Assembly: GCA_028671895.1 (NCBI GenBank)
Contig: CM053813.1
Coordinates: 45,168,501-45,232,500 of the forward strand
DNA: 64,000 bases
Source of the DNA: Oenanthe sinensis
Taxonomy: Eukaryota > Streptophyta > Magnoliopsida > Apiales > Apiaceae
Reading direction: 5' to 3'
Shown here in pieces: positions 1 through 10,715 of the stretch (its first letter is position 1; each line of letters starts with the position of its first letter). The notes beneath the pieces are model-generated. The model made no database searches. It was not told where the DNA came from and was given only the letters and a program-made list of their open reading frames with translations. The translations under genes were made by a program, and so were the position numbers.

Positions 1-330
1 GTAAAAACAATGACAAGATCATCTCAAATCGACATGTCAGTTATAAAACTAAATGATTCTGTTCAACTTCTCCATGAAAACTTGAAGTCCTTATCTACTT
101 TGCTGATACAAGAAGAGGTGCCACAAAGTGAAACTAATGAAAATGAGCACAAAGAATCAGTTTTGACCGTTTCTCTAATGGAAGTTATCCCTTTAGTAAG
201 TTTTGCCTCGTTGCTGATAGAAATATCTGGGAGGATCGAAGGCCTTGTTGAAGCAGTTGAAGAGTTGGCTAAATCGGCAAATTTCAAGGCTGCAGTGGAC
301 GAAAAGCCGGGGCTCAAGTCAATAAATTAG
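1..330 (+). CDS. ALMT: Aluminium-activated malate transporter family protein, C-terminal end (partial)
   Basis: The frame is open from base 1 and ends at TAG 328-330, giving the last 109 residues; the start and the N-terminal membrane channel part lie outside the window. The segment MEVIPLVSFASLLIEISGR followed by VEAVEELAKSANF is the conserved end of plant ALMT proteins, which are anion (malate) channels of the plasma membrane or tonoplast. What is visible is the cytosolic C-terminal helical region: an acidic, polar stretch (ETNENEHKES) followed by the conserved amphipathic helix. No intron interrupts the visible part. The ATG at base 10 is internal to the gene and is not its start. The family call rests on recall of the conserved C-terminus; the subgroup cannot be decided from this piece. 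Confidence 0.8.
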   Translation, partial: VKTMTRSSQIDMSVIKLNDSVQLLHENLKSLSTLLIQEEVPQSETNENEHKESVLTVSLMEVIPLVSFASLLIEISGRIEGLVEAVEELAKSANFKAAVDEKPGLKSIN

Positions 331-1266
331 TACATGAATGTGCTAATGAATTACTTATGGTAATAGAGGCATAAATCATGAGTTTCATCACCACTAAGCA
401 ACCTCTACATCTGCATTTGTGTTCATATTTTGTGATTATGATAAATACACTTCTTGCCCTCCGAGTTGTTCAATTCACATCTACGAAAAATACAGTTATG
501 TACATACCAGATTGGAAGTATTAAGACATTTTGGGGAATCCATTGCCCTGTAGCTTTAACTTGCAGTATAAAAAACTATACCATGCAATCATTCATAGAT
601 AACATGCATATGACTTTAAATTTATGTATTTTATTCTGGGTATGCAACTTATAAAGAATATGTTCAAGTCATTACCTAGCTATTTTCATAAATATGGTCA
701 ATGGTCATCAGAGATAAAATCTTTTAACTTGGATCTATATGTTTCGATAAGCTTGATCTGCACGATTCATAGTGAAGGGTGAGATCAACTTCCATAATTT
801 TAGATTCATTATGCAAAGAAATGCAAAATACAACTAAGCTCTTCCAAATTATACGTTTGAATTCCTCGACTAATCTGATATTTTAATAACAGAGAAGAAA
901 GTCATTACAGGACAAGTTCAAAGAAACAATTTGATTTTTCCCACTTCTACACGATATATAATGACTTAGCTATGAAGTTACACAAGGTCTTCTCTATAAT
1001 TTCCATTATATAATCACCGGTACAAGAAGTCAACTACTGAAACTGCAGCAAAATTTACAAGAATGTCTTGATACGAAATCATAAACTAAACTTCCATGAA
1101 ACTTCTCGATATAAATCAACATATATTTCCTAGAATATTATGAAACCGATCGAGTAGACTTGTTCCACGAAAATTGAATATAAAGGGGGGTGATAATGCA
1201 ACATATTAGTAATGAAGTTTATGTCCTGGCCCTGATCATAATATTTATAACTACTACTCTATTTAC
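331..1266. other. Intergenic region downstream of ALMT
   Basis: AT-rich sequence with no recognisable gene. The first few hundred bases are probably ALMT 3' UTR. A TATA-like stretch (AATATAAAGG) at about 1177-1186 lies roughly 80 bases before the ATG of the small Gly/Cys-rich ORF and could be its promoter. The open frame at 454-654 has no coding character that I can recognise. Confidence 0.5.
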
Positions 1267-1518
1267 ATGGCTGCATTTCCACTGAGTTGCCTCTGCAATA
1301 GTGGTGGCAAGAAGAAAAAATCCAAGACCAAGGATAGCGTGGCAGCAGTGCCAACTAGGACCGGTAAGGTTGTTGGTAATGCTAAAACTGGTAGAGCTAA
1401 GGATGGGAATATGGTGATGTTAGGAGCTGCAGCATCTAGCGGTGGTGGCGACGCTGGTGGTGGATGTGGAGGAGGTGGTGGATGCGGAGGAGGTGGTGGA
1501 TGCGGAGGCGGAGGTTAA
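1267..1518 (+). CDS. Small glycine/cysteine-rich protein, unknown function
   Basis: A single-exon frame of 83 residues from ATG 1267 to TAA 1516. It has three parts: a short hydrophobic, cysteine-containing start (MAAFPLSCLCNSGG), a very basic middle (KKKKSKTK, then further K/R), and a C-terminal tail made of repeated GGGGGC units. The tail is encoded by an 18-bp unit repeated about three times (about 1451-1516). There is no signal peptide and no known domain. A TATA-like sequence sits about 80 bases upstream. Composition resembles small plant Gly-rich proteins, but I do not recognise a family. It could be a real small gene or a chance frame over a GGN repeat; the clean start and the distinct basic region favour a real gene. 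Confidence 0.5.
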   Translation: MAAFPLSCLCNSGGKKKKSKTKDSVAAVPTRTGKVVGNAKTGRAKDGNMVMLGAAASSGGGDAGGGCGGGGGCGGGGGCGGGG

Positions 1519-2729
1519 ATTAATTGTTGCATGTACTATGCAATATTCTTACAATTGCCACCCCACCTCCAGTGCTTTGCTGTTCATTTTGTTGTTATTT
1601 GTTTTTGTTAATTGTTACTATATTAATTATAATGTGGTTCATTCAATTCCTCCCTCAGTCTTGCATATCAGAAACCCTGTCATTAACTTTGTACATGAAA
1701 CAGAACATGCACAGGTATACTCTTGTTTGGGTCAAGTTTGCAGGTATATTAATTCTGATTGATGACCAAATTAACACTTTGAATCGGTGGAACTCATAAT
1801 AATATAACCTTTTTTTTAAGTCGGTCAAGACTTAAAATTAATTTTTTATCAAGAACGAGAGCTTTTATTAAAAAAAAACAAAAGCTTGAAAAAACAATTT
1901 AATATTAATTTTAAAATTCAACCTCAGTTAGCCCCTCTACCACGGCATGCATAAGAATCGTCAAACTTGCAAATCAAGCAATTATGATACATGTATATTT
2001 TTATTAGATTAATATTTTAAATAATTTAATTTATATATGTTAAAATTCGATTCAAGTGGCTAGATTTTCTTGGTGGCGTCTTAATTTTATCAAACTAGAA
2101 GTTGACGATGTATAATATGTAAATTTGAACCCAAATAATGTGGGGTGCAGTGTAAATATAAAAATGAACGGAATGCATACATGTCTTTTTCAATACGCAA
2201 AAGTATATTATGACCCCTAGAAATTATAAAAATATTATTTTCTTACAATTTTTCATTTTCTGAAACTTTTTATAAAATATAATTTTGTAATAAAAACAAC
2301 TTTTTATGTAAAATTTGTAACTAAATACAATCGAATATAAATTTTAAAAAAAATTAAAATTACTCCTAATTATATCTAAAATTAATATTAATTACATCTT
2401 GTTAAAAAATCTCTTCACATTTAAGACAACATTTCTTACAAATTAAAATCCAATCATGATCAATCAATTTCAGTTTTTAATCACAAAAATATTCCAATTA
2501 TATGACTAGTCATTGTACATAAAATCCAAGCATGTAAAACAAGAAGAACAAGTCGATAAAGCAATGGCATTCTCGTAAATACATCACAAACGAAAGGGCA
2601 TTTCCGTCTACTAAAACCAAATAACACAATCCATTTCCAATTACAAAACCCATCCTCTCCTTCCCCAAAACCAGACCCTAACTTGATACACGCACCTATA
2701 CATACAAATACACACATAATTGCACTAAC
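1519..2729. other. AT-rich intergenic region before PUX10
   Basis: Very AT-rich from about 1800 to 2480 with long A and T runs and no recognisable gene. The last 200 bases become richer in C and A and are probably the promoter and 5' UTR of the PUX10 gene. Open frames here (for example 1524-1799 +, 2481-2765 -) show no family features. Confidence 0.5.
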
Positions 2730-5700
2730 ATGGTTGATGTAGCAGATAAAGTAGCGTACTTTCAAGCAATCACCGGCGTCGAAGACACCGATTTAGTCAC
2801 CGAGATCCTCTCCGCTCATAACTGGGATCTCGAGCTCGCTATCTCATCTTTCACTTCTCCAGATCAACGGTCAGGATCGCTTCCTGATGTTAATAACAAT
2901 GACTTTGATCAACCGTCACGATTGCTTTCCACTCACGATACTAATCGACGGCCTGGATTGATCGTCAACGAACAAACTCAACAACCTCCTGGATTAGTGT
3001 GGAAGTTAGTTACGCTTCCGTTTTCGATCGTTTCGGCGAGTTGGGGCCTTGTGTCGGGTGCGATTGGGCTTGGTTTTTGGGCCGCGGGGGGAGTGTTGTC
3101 GTATGGGTTTGGTTTGTTTGGGATTAGTGGTGGGAGAGGGAGTGGGGAGGCGCCGGTGTCGGCTGCGGTTTCGGAGGCGGCTGCGTTTGTGGCGGTTTTC
3201 GAGAGGGAGTATGGGGTGATTAGGCCGGGGTTTGTGGTGGAAGGGTTTATGGACGCGTTGCAAAGGTCGAGGAGGGAGTATAAGTTGTTGTTTGTTTACT
3301 TGCATTCGCCTGAGCATTTGGATACGCAAGGGTTTTGTGAGCGCACGTTGTGTGATGAGGCGTTTTCGGGGTTTGTTAATGAGAATTTTGTTGCGTGGGG
3401 TGGGAGTATTAGGGAGAGTGAGGGGTTTAAGATGAGTAATAGTTTGAAGGCTTCCAGGTTTCCGTTTTGCGCGGTTGTTATGGCTGCTACCAATAATCGT
3501 GTTGCGTTGCTTCAGCAGGTAATGATTCTACTTTTTTATTGGGAGTTTTAGTTCTAAACCTTTATTGAGTATTCCAGTTAATTATTTATTGCACGGAGTT
3601 AATAAATGGATAGTGAATTAAGGGACTGGTATTAGGAATAGGGTTATTATTGGAATAGTAGGTTTTCACAATGTTATTATAGTGATGTGATTTGATGACG
3701 TGTTAGATAGTTGTCTTTTAACCATGATCAAGATTTGATGGGCGAGCATCTGGACAGAAGTAACACTAGCATCCAGTCATAGAAAATACAGGTTTTAACC
3801 CTTTAGGGATATGACGTCGTATAGTAGTAGAATCGACAGAGTGTTGCATTTAATAGAATCGTCGTATATGTAACATAAAATGTTACATGCATACATATAT
3901 AGGAGGGTGAATAATACAAACTCCTATATATCTTACAAACCTAAACTAGTTTCCTAATCCAAAAACATACTCTTAAATATAATATTTTCCTAAATCAAAA
4001 AGATAACATAAAAAATATTAATTAGGTCGGCTTCTGAATTTTTTTATACTGTTCTTATATAGTGTAGTTGGGCTTTGAGGGTGATAGACAATCGATTTGA
4101 GAAATCATATTGTTAATGTGTGATGGGAAGTGTTTGTTGAATATTTTGATATTACCTCCCATTTGTAAATAATTGAAAATTTCTAATGTACCTAATAATA
4201 TTCATATATTGGGAGTTACTATAAATATATACATTAAATTAGTATGAATGCCCTCTTATAAATATGTTGATTATGCTTATGTTGTGAAGTCTGTTTTTTG
4301 TCTTATTATATTAATATAGTATGTCTCTATTTTCTGAAATTTTCATATTGAGAAACTATCAATGCTATTTTGATATAGTAATTCTATTTTATTTTTTGGC
4401 TTGGTTTTCTCTCGGGATAGAAAGCTTACATCTGAATATCTTTCTAATTTTCAACCTTATTGCAGATTGAAGGACCAAAGTCCCCTGAAGAAATGCTTAC
4501 TGTGTTGCAGAGAGTGCTTGAAGAAAGCTCACCTGTTCTTGTTTCAGCCAGGCTTGAAGCAGAAGAACGAAGAAGCAACATTCGCTTGAGGGAGGAGCAA
4601 GATACTGCTTATCAAGCTGCACTAGAAGCTGATCAAGTTTGTGTTCTCTCCTTACATCTCCCCATTCCCTGCCATAAATTTTCTTTTGTCATCAATTTAT
4701 TCCTTAAGTTGCTGGTTCTTACTTCTTAGTATCACAACTTGGCTGCTGATAATGACTTGGAGGCAGTGTTGTCATACAATTTGCCCTTTTTTTTTGGAAT
4801 TTTTATGCTCTTTCACGTGGTAATGGGAGATTTAAGTTTTTCCTTGGAAGATTGGTAGTGAGGAGAAGTTACAGGAGGGGGTGAGTGGAGAAGGTGGGTT
4901 AATCGATTTTTGAGTACTAAATTATTAAATAAAACGATTTATACTACTGACTGCTGAACATGTGAATCCTAGCAGGGTTTAATAAGTTACAAAATTTTCT
5001 TTAGAAATAATAGATGTTGCAAGACACTTCCCCCCAGTAGAAAGTGTTGTCAGATTTTAATTGCTCTTTAAGCTTTTAGTCAATGTAGGGGGGGGGGGGG
5101 GTTGATACTTAGGCTTGCCAACACAATAACCTGACTGCCAACTGGATTGAGTGGGATATATTGGGTTTGCGTGTGTTCTGTTTAGTAAATGACATTGGGA
5201 TCAGGTTATAGGTTGATGTTATGGAAACATATGGGGCTCATATGTAATAAACTAGTGTGGATTATGTCACATAATACCCTGTCTGTACTCATTGCCAACT
5301 CTATGATCTAGAAAAGATCAAAATAACTCAATCTAAAGCATTTATGTGACCATTGTGTTTGCGACATCAGGCCAGGGAACGCCAGAGGAAGGAAGAGCAG
5401 GAAAGGCTGGCAAGGGAAGCTGCCGAAGCTGAGAGGAAGTTGAAGGTGGAAGAGGAGGCTCGTGAAAGAGCAGCACATGAAGCTGCTGAGAAAAAAGCAG
5501 CATTAGCTAGATTGAGAGAAGAGAAAGCCTTGGCATTGGGTGCAGAACCAGAAAAAGGACCGGATGTTACTCAGGTAATGTATCGTTTATCTTCCAATTT
5601 TAGTTATTTTCCTGCCAGTTTCAGTCAACAAAATACTGTAATTTATGTTGCAAAGAGTCTACAAATTCAGAGATTTACTACACTATGATGGTGTATGTAA

Positions 5701-6069
5701 TATTTGTGATGACCATAAAATGATAGTTCAAAACTACACCAGCATGAATCACTTGCATATAGAATTCTGTTTTTTTACTCTTTATATATGATGAATTCTT
5801 CATCCTGATAAATTCTATTTCGATGTTGATTTAATTAGATTTTGGTTCGTTTTCCAAGTGGGGAACGGAAGGGAAGAAGATTTCTTCGTACCACAAAGCT
5901 ACAGTCTCTATATGATTATGTTGATTCATTGGGTTGCTTAGAAGCTGATGGTTACACCCTTTTCTCCAATTTTCCTCGTGTGGTATATGGCCAAGATAAG
6001 CTGTCTTTGTCCCTGGAAGAAGCAGGATTACATCCTCAGGCCAGCCTTTTTGTGGAAATCAACTCATAA
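2730..6069 (+). CDS. PUX10: Plant UBX domain-containing protein 10-like (UBA-like, hydrophobic hairpin, UAS, UBX)
   Basis: Exons 2730-3518, 4466-4636, 5371-5574 and 5839-6069 join in phase 0 at GT-AG borders to give 464 residues. Domains: UBA-like helix bundle at about 7-45; a hydrophobic stretch at about 90-131 fitting a membrane or lipid-droplet hairpin; a thioredoxin-like UAS domain at about 150-290; a charged coiled coil (ARERQRKEEQERLAREAAEA and onward) at about 300-385; and a C-terminal UBX domain at about 388-464 (ILVRFPSGERKGRRF ... VVYGQDKLSLSLEEAGLHP). In the family, PUX10 recruits the AAA ATPase CDC48 through UBX to extract ubiquitinated oleosins from seed lipid droplets; the animal counterparts are FAF2/UBXD8. 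The gene looks intact. The first exon has a strongly G-rich coding strand at about 3030-3480. The 3' flank and part of intron 3 are found again, decayed, at 10315-10715. Confidence 0.93.
5088..5101 (+). repeat. Poly-G run of 14 in PUX10 intron 2
   Basis: Fourteen consecutive G bases in the intron between 4636 and 5371. Such a run is prone to length variation and to sequencing error. Confidence 0.9.
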
Positions 6070-6253
6070 GAGCAAATGTTGATTGGCCGTAATCAAGTAT
6101 GAATATTAGACACTGTTTCGGCCTGATTAGCAATGATACAGTTAGACCATGATATCTCGATAGCATATGATATCTGTGTACTTCAGTGCTGATTAATTTA
6201 GAAATGGTTGATAGTGTAATGTGGGTTCAAATAATTAAAATTAACCACATGCA

Positions 6254-6355
6254 TGTACATCTTGATGATGATATAAATTTGTGTTATTTGGTCACTTGAT
6301 TATTTGTACATCTTGGTAATGATATAAATTTGTGTTATTTGGTTATTTGATTATA
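6254..6355 (+). repeat. 51-bp tandem duplication in PUX10 3' flank
   Basis: Two adjacent copies start at 6254 and 6305, both beginning TGTACATCTTG and sharing ATATAAATTTGTGTTATTTG, with a few substitutions. They lie about 190 bases past the PUX10 stop, within the probable 3' UTR or just beyond it. Confidence 0.85.
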
Positions 6356-7053
6356 TGTTCTGCAGAGCAGTTGGAATTTTGTGACCAGATTACGGAGGAC
6401 TGCAACAGCAATTTAAAATTTTATTGACTTCTGCTGTTCACTTCTCAGCTCCTTGTGAGATTCAGCTGGTTATATATATGAGTATACAAGCCAAGGGTCC
6501 CTTTTGGCATGATGTATTTATGTGCAGTTTGTATATATAGGTAGGTGAGTAGCTAGGTTGGTAATATCTGTTTTAGTGTTAGGTTCTGTTGGTGCATATT
6601 TGTTTTCAACATCGAGGTAAGTTTATTATTCGAACTTGTTAGTGTTTTTAAAAATTATATTTATATGTTTTAAATTTGTAAATTTATAATTATACTCCCG
6701 GTCTATTTTAGTGATATAAATTTGGGTCGAGTACAATATTTTGGAAATATTTTAAACTTAGTAAGAAAATGTGAATTTTGGAACCCTAAGTTAGTCTATG
6801 ATCTGAACCTGTTAGTATAGTACCTGAGTGTAATGTCAGTGTAGTGGAACTAATATCTGATATCTTCCTAGGGCATACTGTTGTGCGATTTCTGATACAG
6901 TAACTGGATTATTTTTTCAAATATAAAGATAAAATTAGAAGTTGTTGGGGATGAGTGCAAGGGGTTTAATTTTTTTTGACTTATTATATCGAACTCAGCG
7001 TCCGGAACTACAAAAGATAAAGGGCTTTTTTCAGAAATACCCAAACATATAAA

Positions 7054-7203
7054 ACTTTTTTCAAAAATACGGTGCAACCTCATCTGCAACCGTTTTTCAC
7101 CTGTGGCGCCAGCGCTGCAACCTCATCTGCAACCGTTTTTCACCTGTGGCGCCAGCGCTGCAACCTCATCTGCAACTCAAACCGTATTTTTGAAAAAAAA
7201 CCT
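7054..7203. mobile_element. Fold-back (MITE-like) element with a 43-bp tandem core
   Basis: A left arm at 7054-7073 (TTTTTTCAAAAATACGGT) and a right arm at 7181-7203 (ACCGTATTTTTGAAAAAA) are inverted repeats. Between them a 43-bp unit is repeated about 2.4 times, with starts at 7073, 7116 and 7159; each unit holds the palindromes TGGCGCCA and CAGCGCTG. The inverted arms appear to extend further outward with mismatches. This fits a small fold-back DNA transposon derivative. I did not find a clear target-site duplication, so the outer limits are uncertain. Confidence 0.55.
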
Positions 7204-7695
7204 TAAAAAGTTAGGTAGTTTTGTAAAATTCCCAAAGATAAACTCTTATCTCTCTCTCTCTTCATCATTGGAGATCACTCAAATCAAACACTACTTCATC
7301 TAAATCAAAATCAAATAGTTGTCGGATAAATTATCCTATTTATTTATACTGCAATAAAATTGAAAAAAGTAGTATCCAATGCACCCAGTAAGGGTTAGTG
7401 ATTTAAAAAGTCACTAACAATTTTTTAGAGCAACATTTTTTTCTTCTTAATCTGTAAATTAGGTACTGTATTAGTAAAAACCCTTTTGTTTAATAAAATT
7501 TCAGTAGTCTTGATAATAATGGTACCCTTTTGTTTTTTTATTAAAGAAGGTAATACCCAGATTTTTAGTCGTTTTCTATGTTAATAGGCAGTCAAAACGG
7601 AGTGCACAATGTCGGCCTGCTATGCAGGAATTAAAAATAAGAAAAAGAATCAACTCATTCCATACATCTTGATTGTTTGATCTCTAAGATAACTA

Positions 7696-10204
7696 ATGGC
7701 TTTTACAAGTTCCTCTTCTGCTTCATGTTCAACATTACCTCCTACTAACTAGGATGTTTTCTTGAGCTTCCACGGTAAGGACACTAGATATAATTTTACC
7801 AGTCATTTGTACTCTGCCCTGGATCGTTATGGTATTCGAACATATTTGGATGATCCTGACCTACAGACTGGAGAAGAGATCTCAGACGCATTGCTTGAAG
7901 CTATTCAAGAATCCAAGACTTATATTGTTGTCCTGTCTGAAAATTATGCTTCATCAGGTTGGTGCCTTGACGAGCTCGCAGAGATCCTCAATTGTCACAA
8001 TGCAATGCAGAGATTGGTTATCCCTGTTTTTTACAAAATTGATCCAGCGATTGTACGACATCAAACCGGAAGTTTTAAAGAAGCTTTTGAAAAACATGAA
8101 TCTCGTTTGGCAGGTGAAATGGAAAGAGTCGAGAATTGGCGCCTTAGGCTAACACAAGTTACCGGCAAATCAGGAAAACATATAAATGAAAAACGGTAAT
8201 TTAATAATTCATACATTTATATTAATACATTGGTATTAGGTTCGCTTGCCTCTTCTCGTCTATATGTTGGTTATGCATGCTTATATGTTAACTTCTAAAA
8301 TATTTGAAAAATTATAAAATAGGAAAGAATCCATTTGATATATCAGAGGTTCTAGTCCGTCTTTTACCTTGTGGATTAGTCCAGATAATGCTTGTAAGGC
8401 TTTGCTTATTTTATGGATACGGGGTTCTGTTTATTTCATAACAAAACATAATTCCATTGCAGGTCTGAAGCTGATATTATCAATGAAATTGTTGACGAGA
8501 TTCTACTTGAAGTAAATCCCATGGCATTAGATGTTGCCAAATATTCAGTTGGGTCGGATTCTCGTGTTAAAGATATAACAACATTATTGAGCAGTGGCAC
8601 AGAAGGTGGTGTTAAGATTGGTATTTATGGTATGGGTGTAGGCAAAACAACACTTGCCAAAGCACTTTTTAATCAACTCTTGCTAGGAAGCTTTAAGGGC
8701 AGCTGTTTCCTCGCAAACGTCAGGGAGATTTGCGGGACATTCGAAGGCCTAGAGACTTTGCAAGAATAGCTTATTAATGATGTTCTTAAAAGTAGGAAAA
8801 AAGTTGAGATTCACAGTGTCGAGCAAGGAACTAGGTTGATAGGAGCTAGAATCTGTTCAACAAAAATTCTGGTGGTTATTGATGACTTAGACAACCATAA
8901 ACAATTTGAAACATTGGTAGGACCATTTGCTCCTGGGAGTGTGCTCATTTTAACTACAAGGGATGAAGAGATATTGGATAAAATTGTAGTGGAAACCAAA
9001 TATTGATACAGGGTAAATGAATTAGATGATGCTGAGTCACAGACACTGTTTTCCCGACATGCATTTAGAGACACTAAACCCGACAACACCTTAATGGTGT
9101 TGTCTAAAGACATTCTAGGTCATGCTGGTGGTCTTCCCTTAGCTCTCGAGGTTTTTGGCTCGTATCTGTATAAGAGATCTGTCATAGGATGGAAATCTTA
9201 CATTGAGAAACTGCAGTGAATCCCCAATGGCACTATCCAGCAAAGACTTATGATTAGCTTGGATGCCTTAGAATCGGATGATCCTATGCTGAAGAAAATG
9301 TTCCTCGACATAGCTTATTTTTTCATTGGAATGAAGAAAGAAAAGGTGGTTGTGATATTGGAAACTTTTTATTCCTACGCAGATCATAGCATTGATATTC
9401 TAAAGAAAAGATGTTTACTGGCGATCAATAATAGAGATGAGTTGAGAATGCATGATCTGCTTCGCGATATGGGAAGGGAAATTGAACGTAACAACTCTCC
9501 TGATGAGCCTGGAAAGCATAGTAGATTGTGGGTATCAAAAGAAATATGTCATGTGTTGAAAAAGCATGAGGTAATTTTATCATATGTGTACCCAATAATG
9601 GATTCAGATGATTGTGATTGCTTCATATGGCTTAAGTGATACAAAATCGTCCATGAACTTCTATTCTTATTAATCCACATTATAAAAAATTTCATTAGAC
9701 GCCAGGAGTGGAAGCAGAAAGTCGTAGAAGGGGGGGCAATATTATTATTTTTTTGTTTTCAAGGAGGGGCAAAAACTGTGAATTTTTTAAAACAAAGGAT
9801 AAAAAAAGTAATAATTTAGAGTTAAGCAGGGGCACCTGACCCTCCGGTCATTTAACTCCCTCCGCCACTGTTAGACGCTTTTATGTGTTAATGAAGAAAA
9901 AGATGACTACCTATTTTTATCTACTTACGTATGGTAATTAACTTTTTTGATTTATATATCTTAGGGAACAGAAGCAATTGAAGGTATCATGCTTTACTAT
10001 TTTAAATACAAGGATCCATTCAAGGGAGTACAGTTTGATATGGAAACATTTAGAAGAATGCGTAAATTGAGATTTCTATACTTCCAACGGGTTAATCTCA
10101 CTGGAAACTTTGAACAGACACTTAAAGATTTGAGATGGTTTTGTTGGGACATGTGTCCTTTAGAGTGCTTACCTTTTGAATTTTGCCTATTACATGATAC
10201 ATGA
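7696..10204 (+). pseudogene. TIR-NB-ARC-LRR disease-resistance gene, pseudogene
   Basis: Three exon-like blocks keep the usual TIR-NLR structure: 7696-8195 (TIR), 8463-9570 (NB-ARC) and 9965-10204 (first LRR part), with matching splice phases. Family marks include DVFLSFHGKDTRYNFTSHLY, SGWCLDELAEIL, ILVVIDDLD (kinase-2), GGLPLALEVFGSYL and MHDLLRDMGREI. In-frame stops occur at 7750 (TAG, directly before DVFLSF), 8767 (TAG), 9004 (TGA) and 9217 (TGA). The P-loop reads GMGVGKTT, one residue shorter than the family GMGGxGKTT. The usual FLDIACFF reads FLDIAYFF. The LRR part stops at 10204 after about 80 residues with no further LRR coding seen. Intact family members act as intracellular immune receptors; this copy cannot make a full protein. 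A TIR-only product would need another start, because codon 19 is a stop. Confidence 0.92.
9703..9870. mobile_element. hAT-type MITE (168 bp) with 8-bp target-site duplication
   Basis: The 8-bp sequence TTAGACGC is present at 9695-9702 and again at 9871-9878, directly flanking the element. The left end begins CAGGAGTGGAAGC; the right end, read on the minus strand, begins CAGTGGCGGAGG. These imperfect terminal inverted repeats and the 8-bp duplication are hAT features. The element is too short to code for a transposase and lies in the last intron of the TIR-NLR pseudogene. Confidence 0.8.
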
Positions 10205-10314
10205 CTTTGTCAACTATTACATTAAAGATAAATTAGAAGCTGTTGGGGATTAAGTTATTTGTACCAAAAGTTATTAAAAAACTATAGATAAATAAATTAG
10301 AAGCTGTTGGGGAT
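10205..10314 (+). repeat. Short direct repeats at the NLR/PUX10-fragment junction
   Basis: The motif AAATTAGAAGCTGTTGGGGA occurs at 10230-10250 and at 10294-10314, and a close version with AAGTTG occurs at 6932-6952 on the other side of the NLR relic. The last copy directly abuts the PUX10-derived fragment starting at 10315. Confidence 0.7.
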
Positions 10315-10715
10315 CTACACCAGCATGAATCAGTTGAATAACACTACTACTCAGTGTTTTCTTTTTCACTATCTATAGAAGATGAATTAGCAAGGATACA
10401 GTCAACTATAATTTCTTGATAACTTTTAGTTTTATTTCACTCCACTGCTGATTTATTTAGAAAGGGTTAATAAAATAATCATAATTAACCACACACATGT
10501 GCATCTTGAATATAAATTTTCATTATTTGTTTATAGGGTTAAGGAGCGGAAAAACCCTTGTAATTTAGGCGTAAACGCGGATAAACTCATATAGTTTAAT
10601 AAGGCTCAAATAACCTCTTCAAATTAAAATTAATGGTTCAATATAACCGTTAGTTTATATGATCATAGGTTCCGCAGAGTGGTTGGAATTCATTAATAAG
10701 ATTACGGACTGTAAG
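10315..10715 (+). pseudogene. Decayed partial duplicate of the PUX10 3' region
   Basis: Bases 10315-10388 resemble PUX10 intron 3 at 5734-5800 (both contain CTACACCAGCATGAATCA and a later GATGAATT). The match then jumps: 10385-10545 resembles the PUX10 3' flank at about 6125-6345 (GATTTATTTAGAAA, AATTAACCACA, CATCTTGA, ATATAAATTT). Bases 10668-10715 resemble 6358-6405 (GCAGAG...GTTGGAATT, then AGATTACGGA). The last PUX10 exon with the UBX domain, which lies between these blocks in the parent, is missing. About 120 unrelated bases interrupt the last two blocks. The fragment has no coding value. Confidence 0.7.

Noticed and set aside
3006..3329. Antisense frame of 107 residues in PUX10 exon 1
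   Set aside because: Shadow of the G-rich coding strand; it is Arg/His/Pro-rich with no family features.
7103..7303. 66-residue plus-strand frame over the fold-back element
   Set aside because: It reads through the tandem 43-bp repeat and the inverted arm, and its sequence is explained by the repeat.
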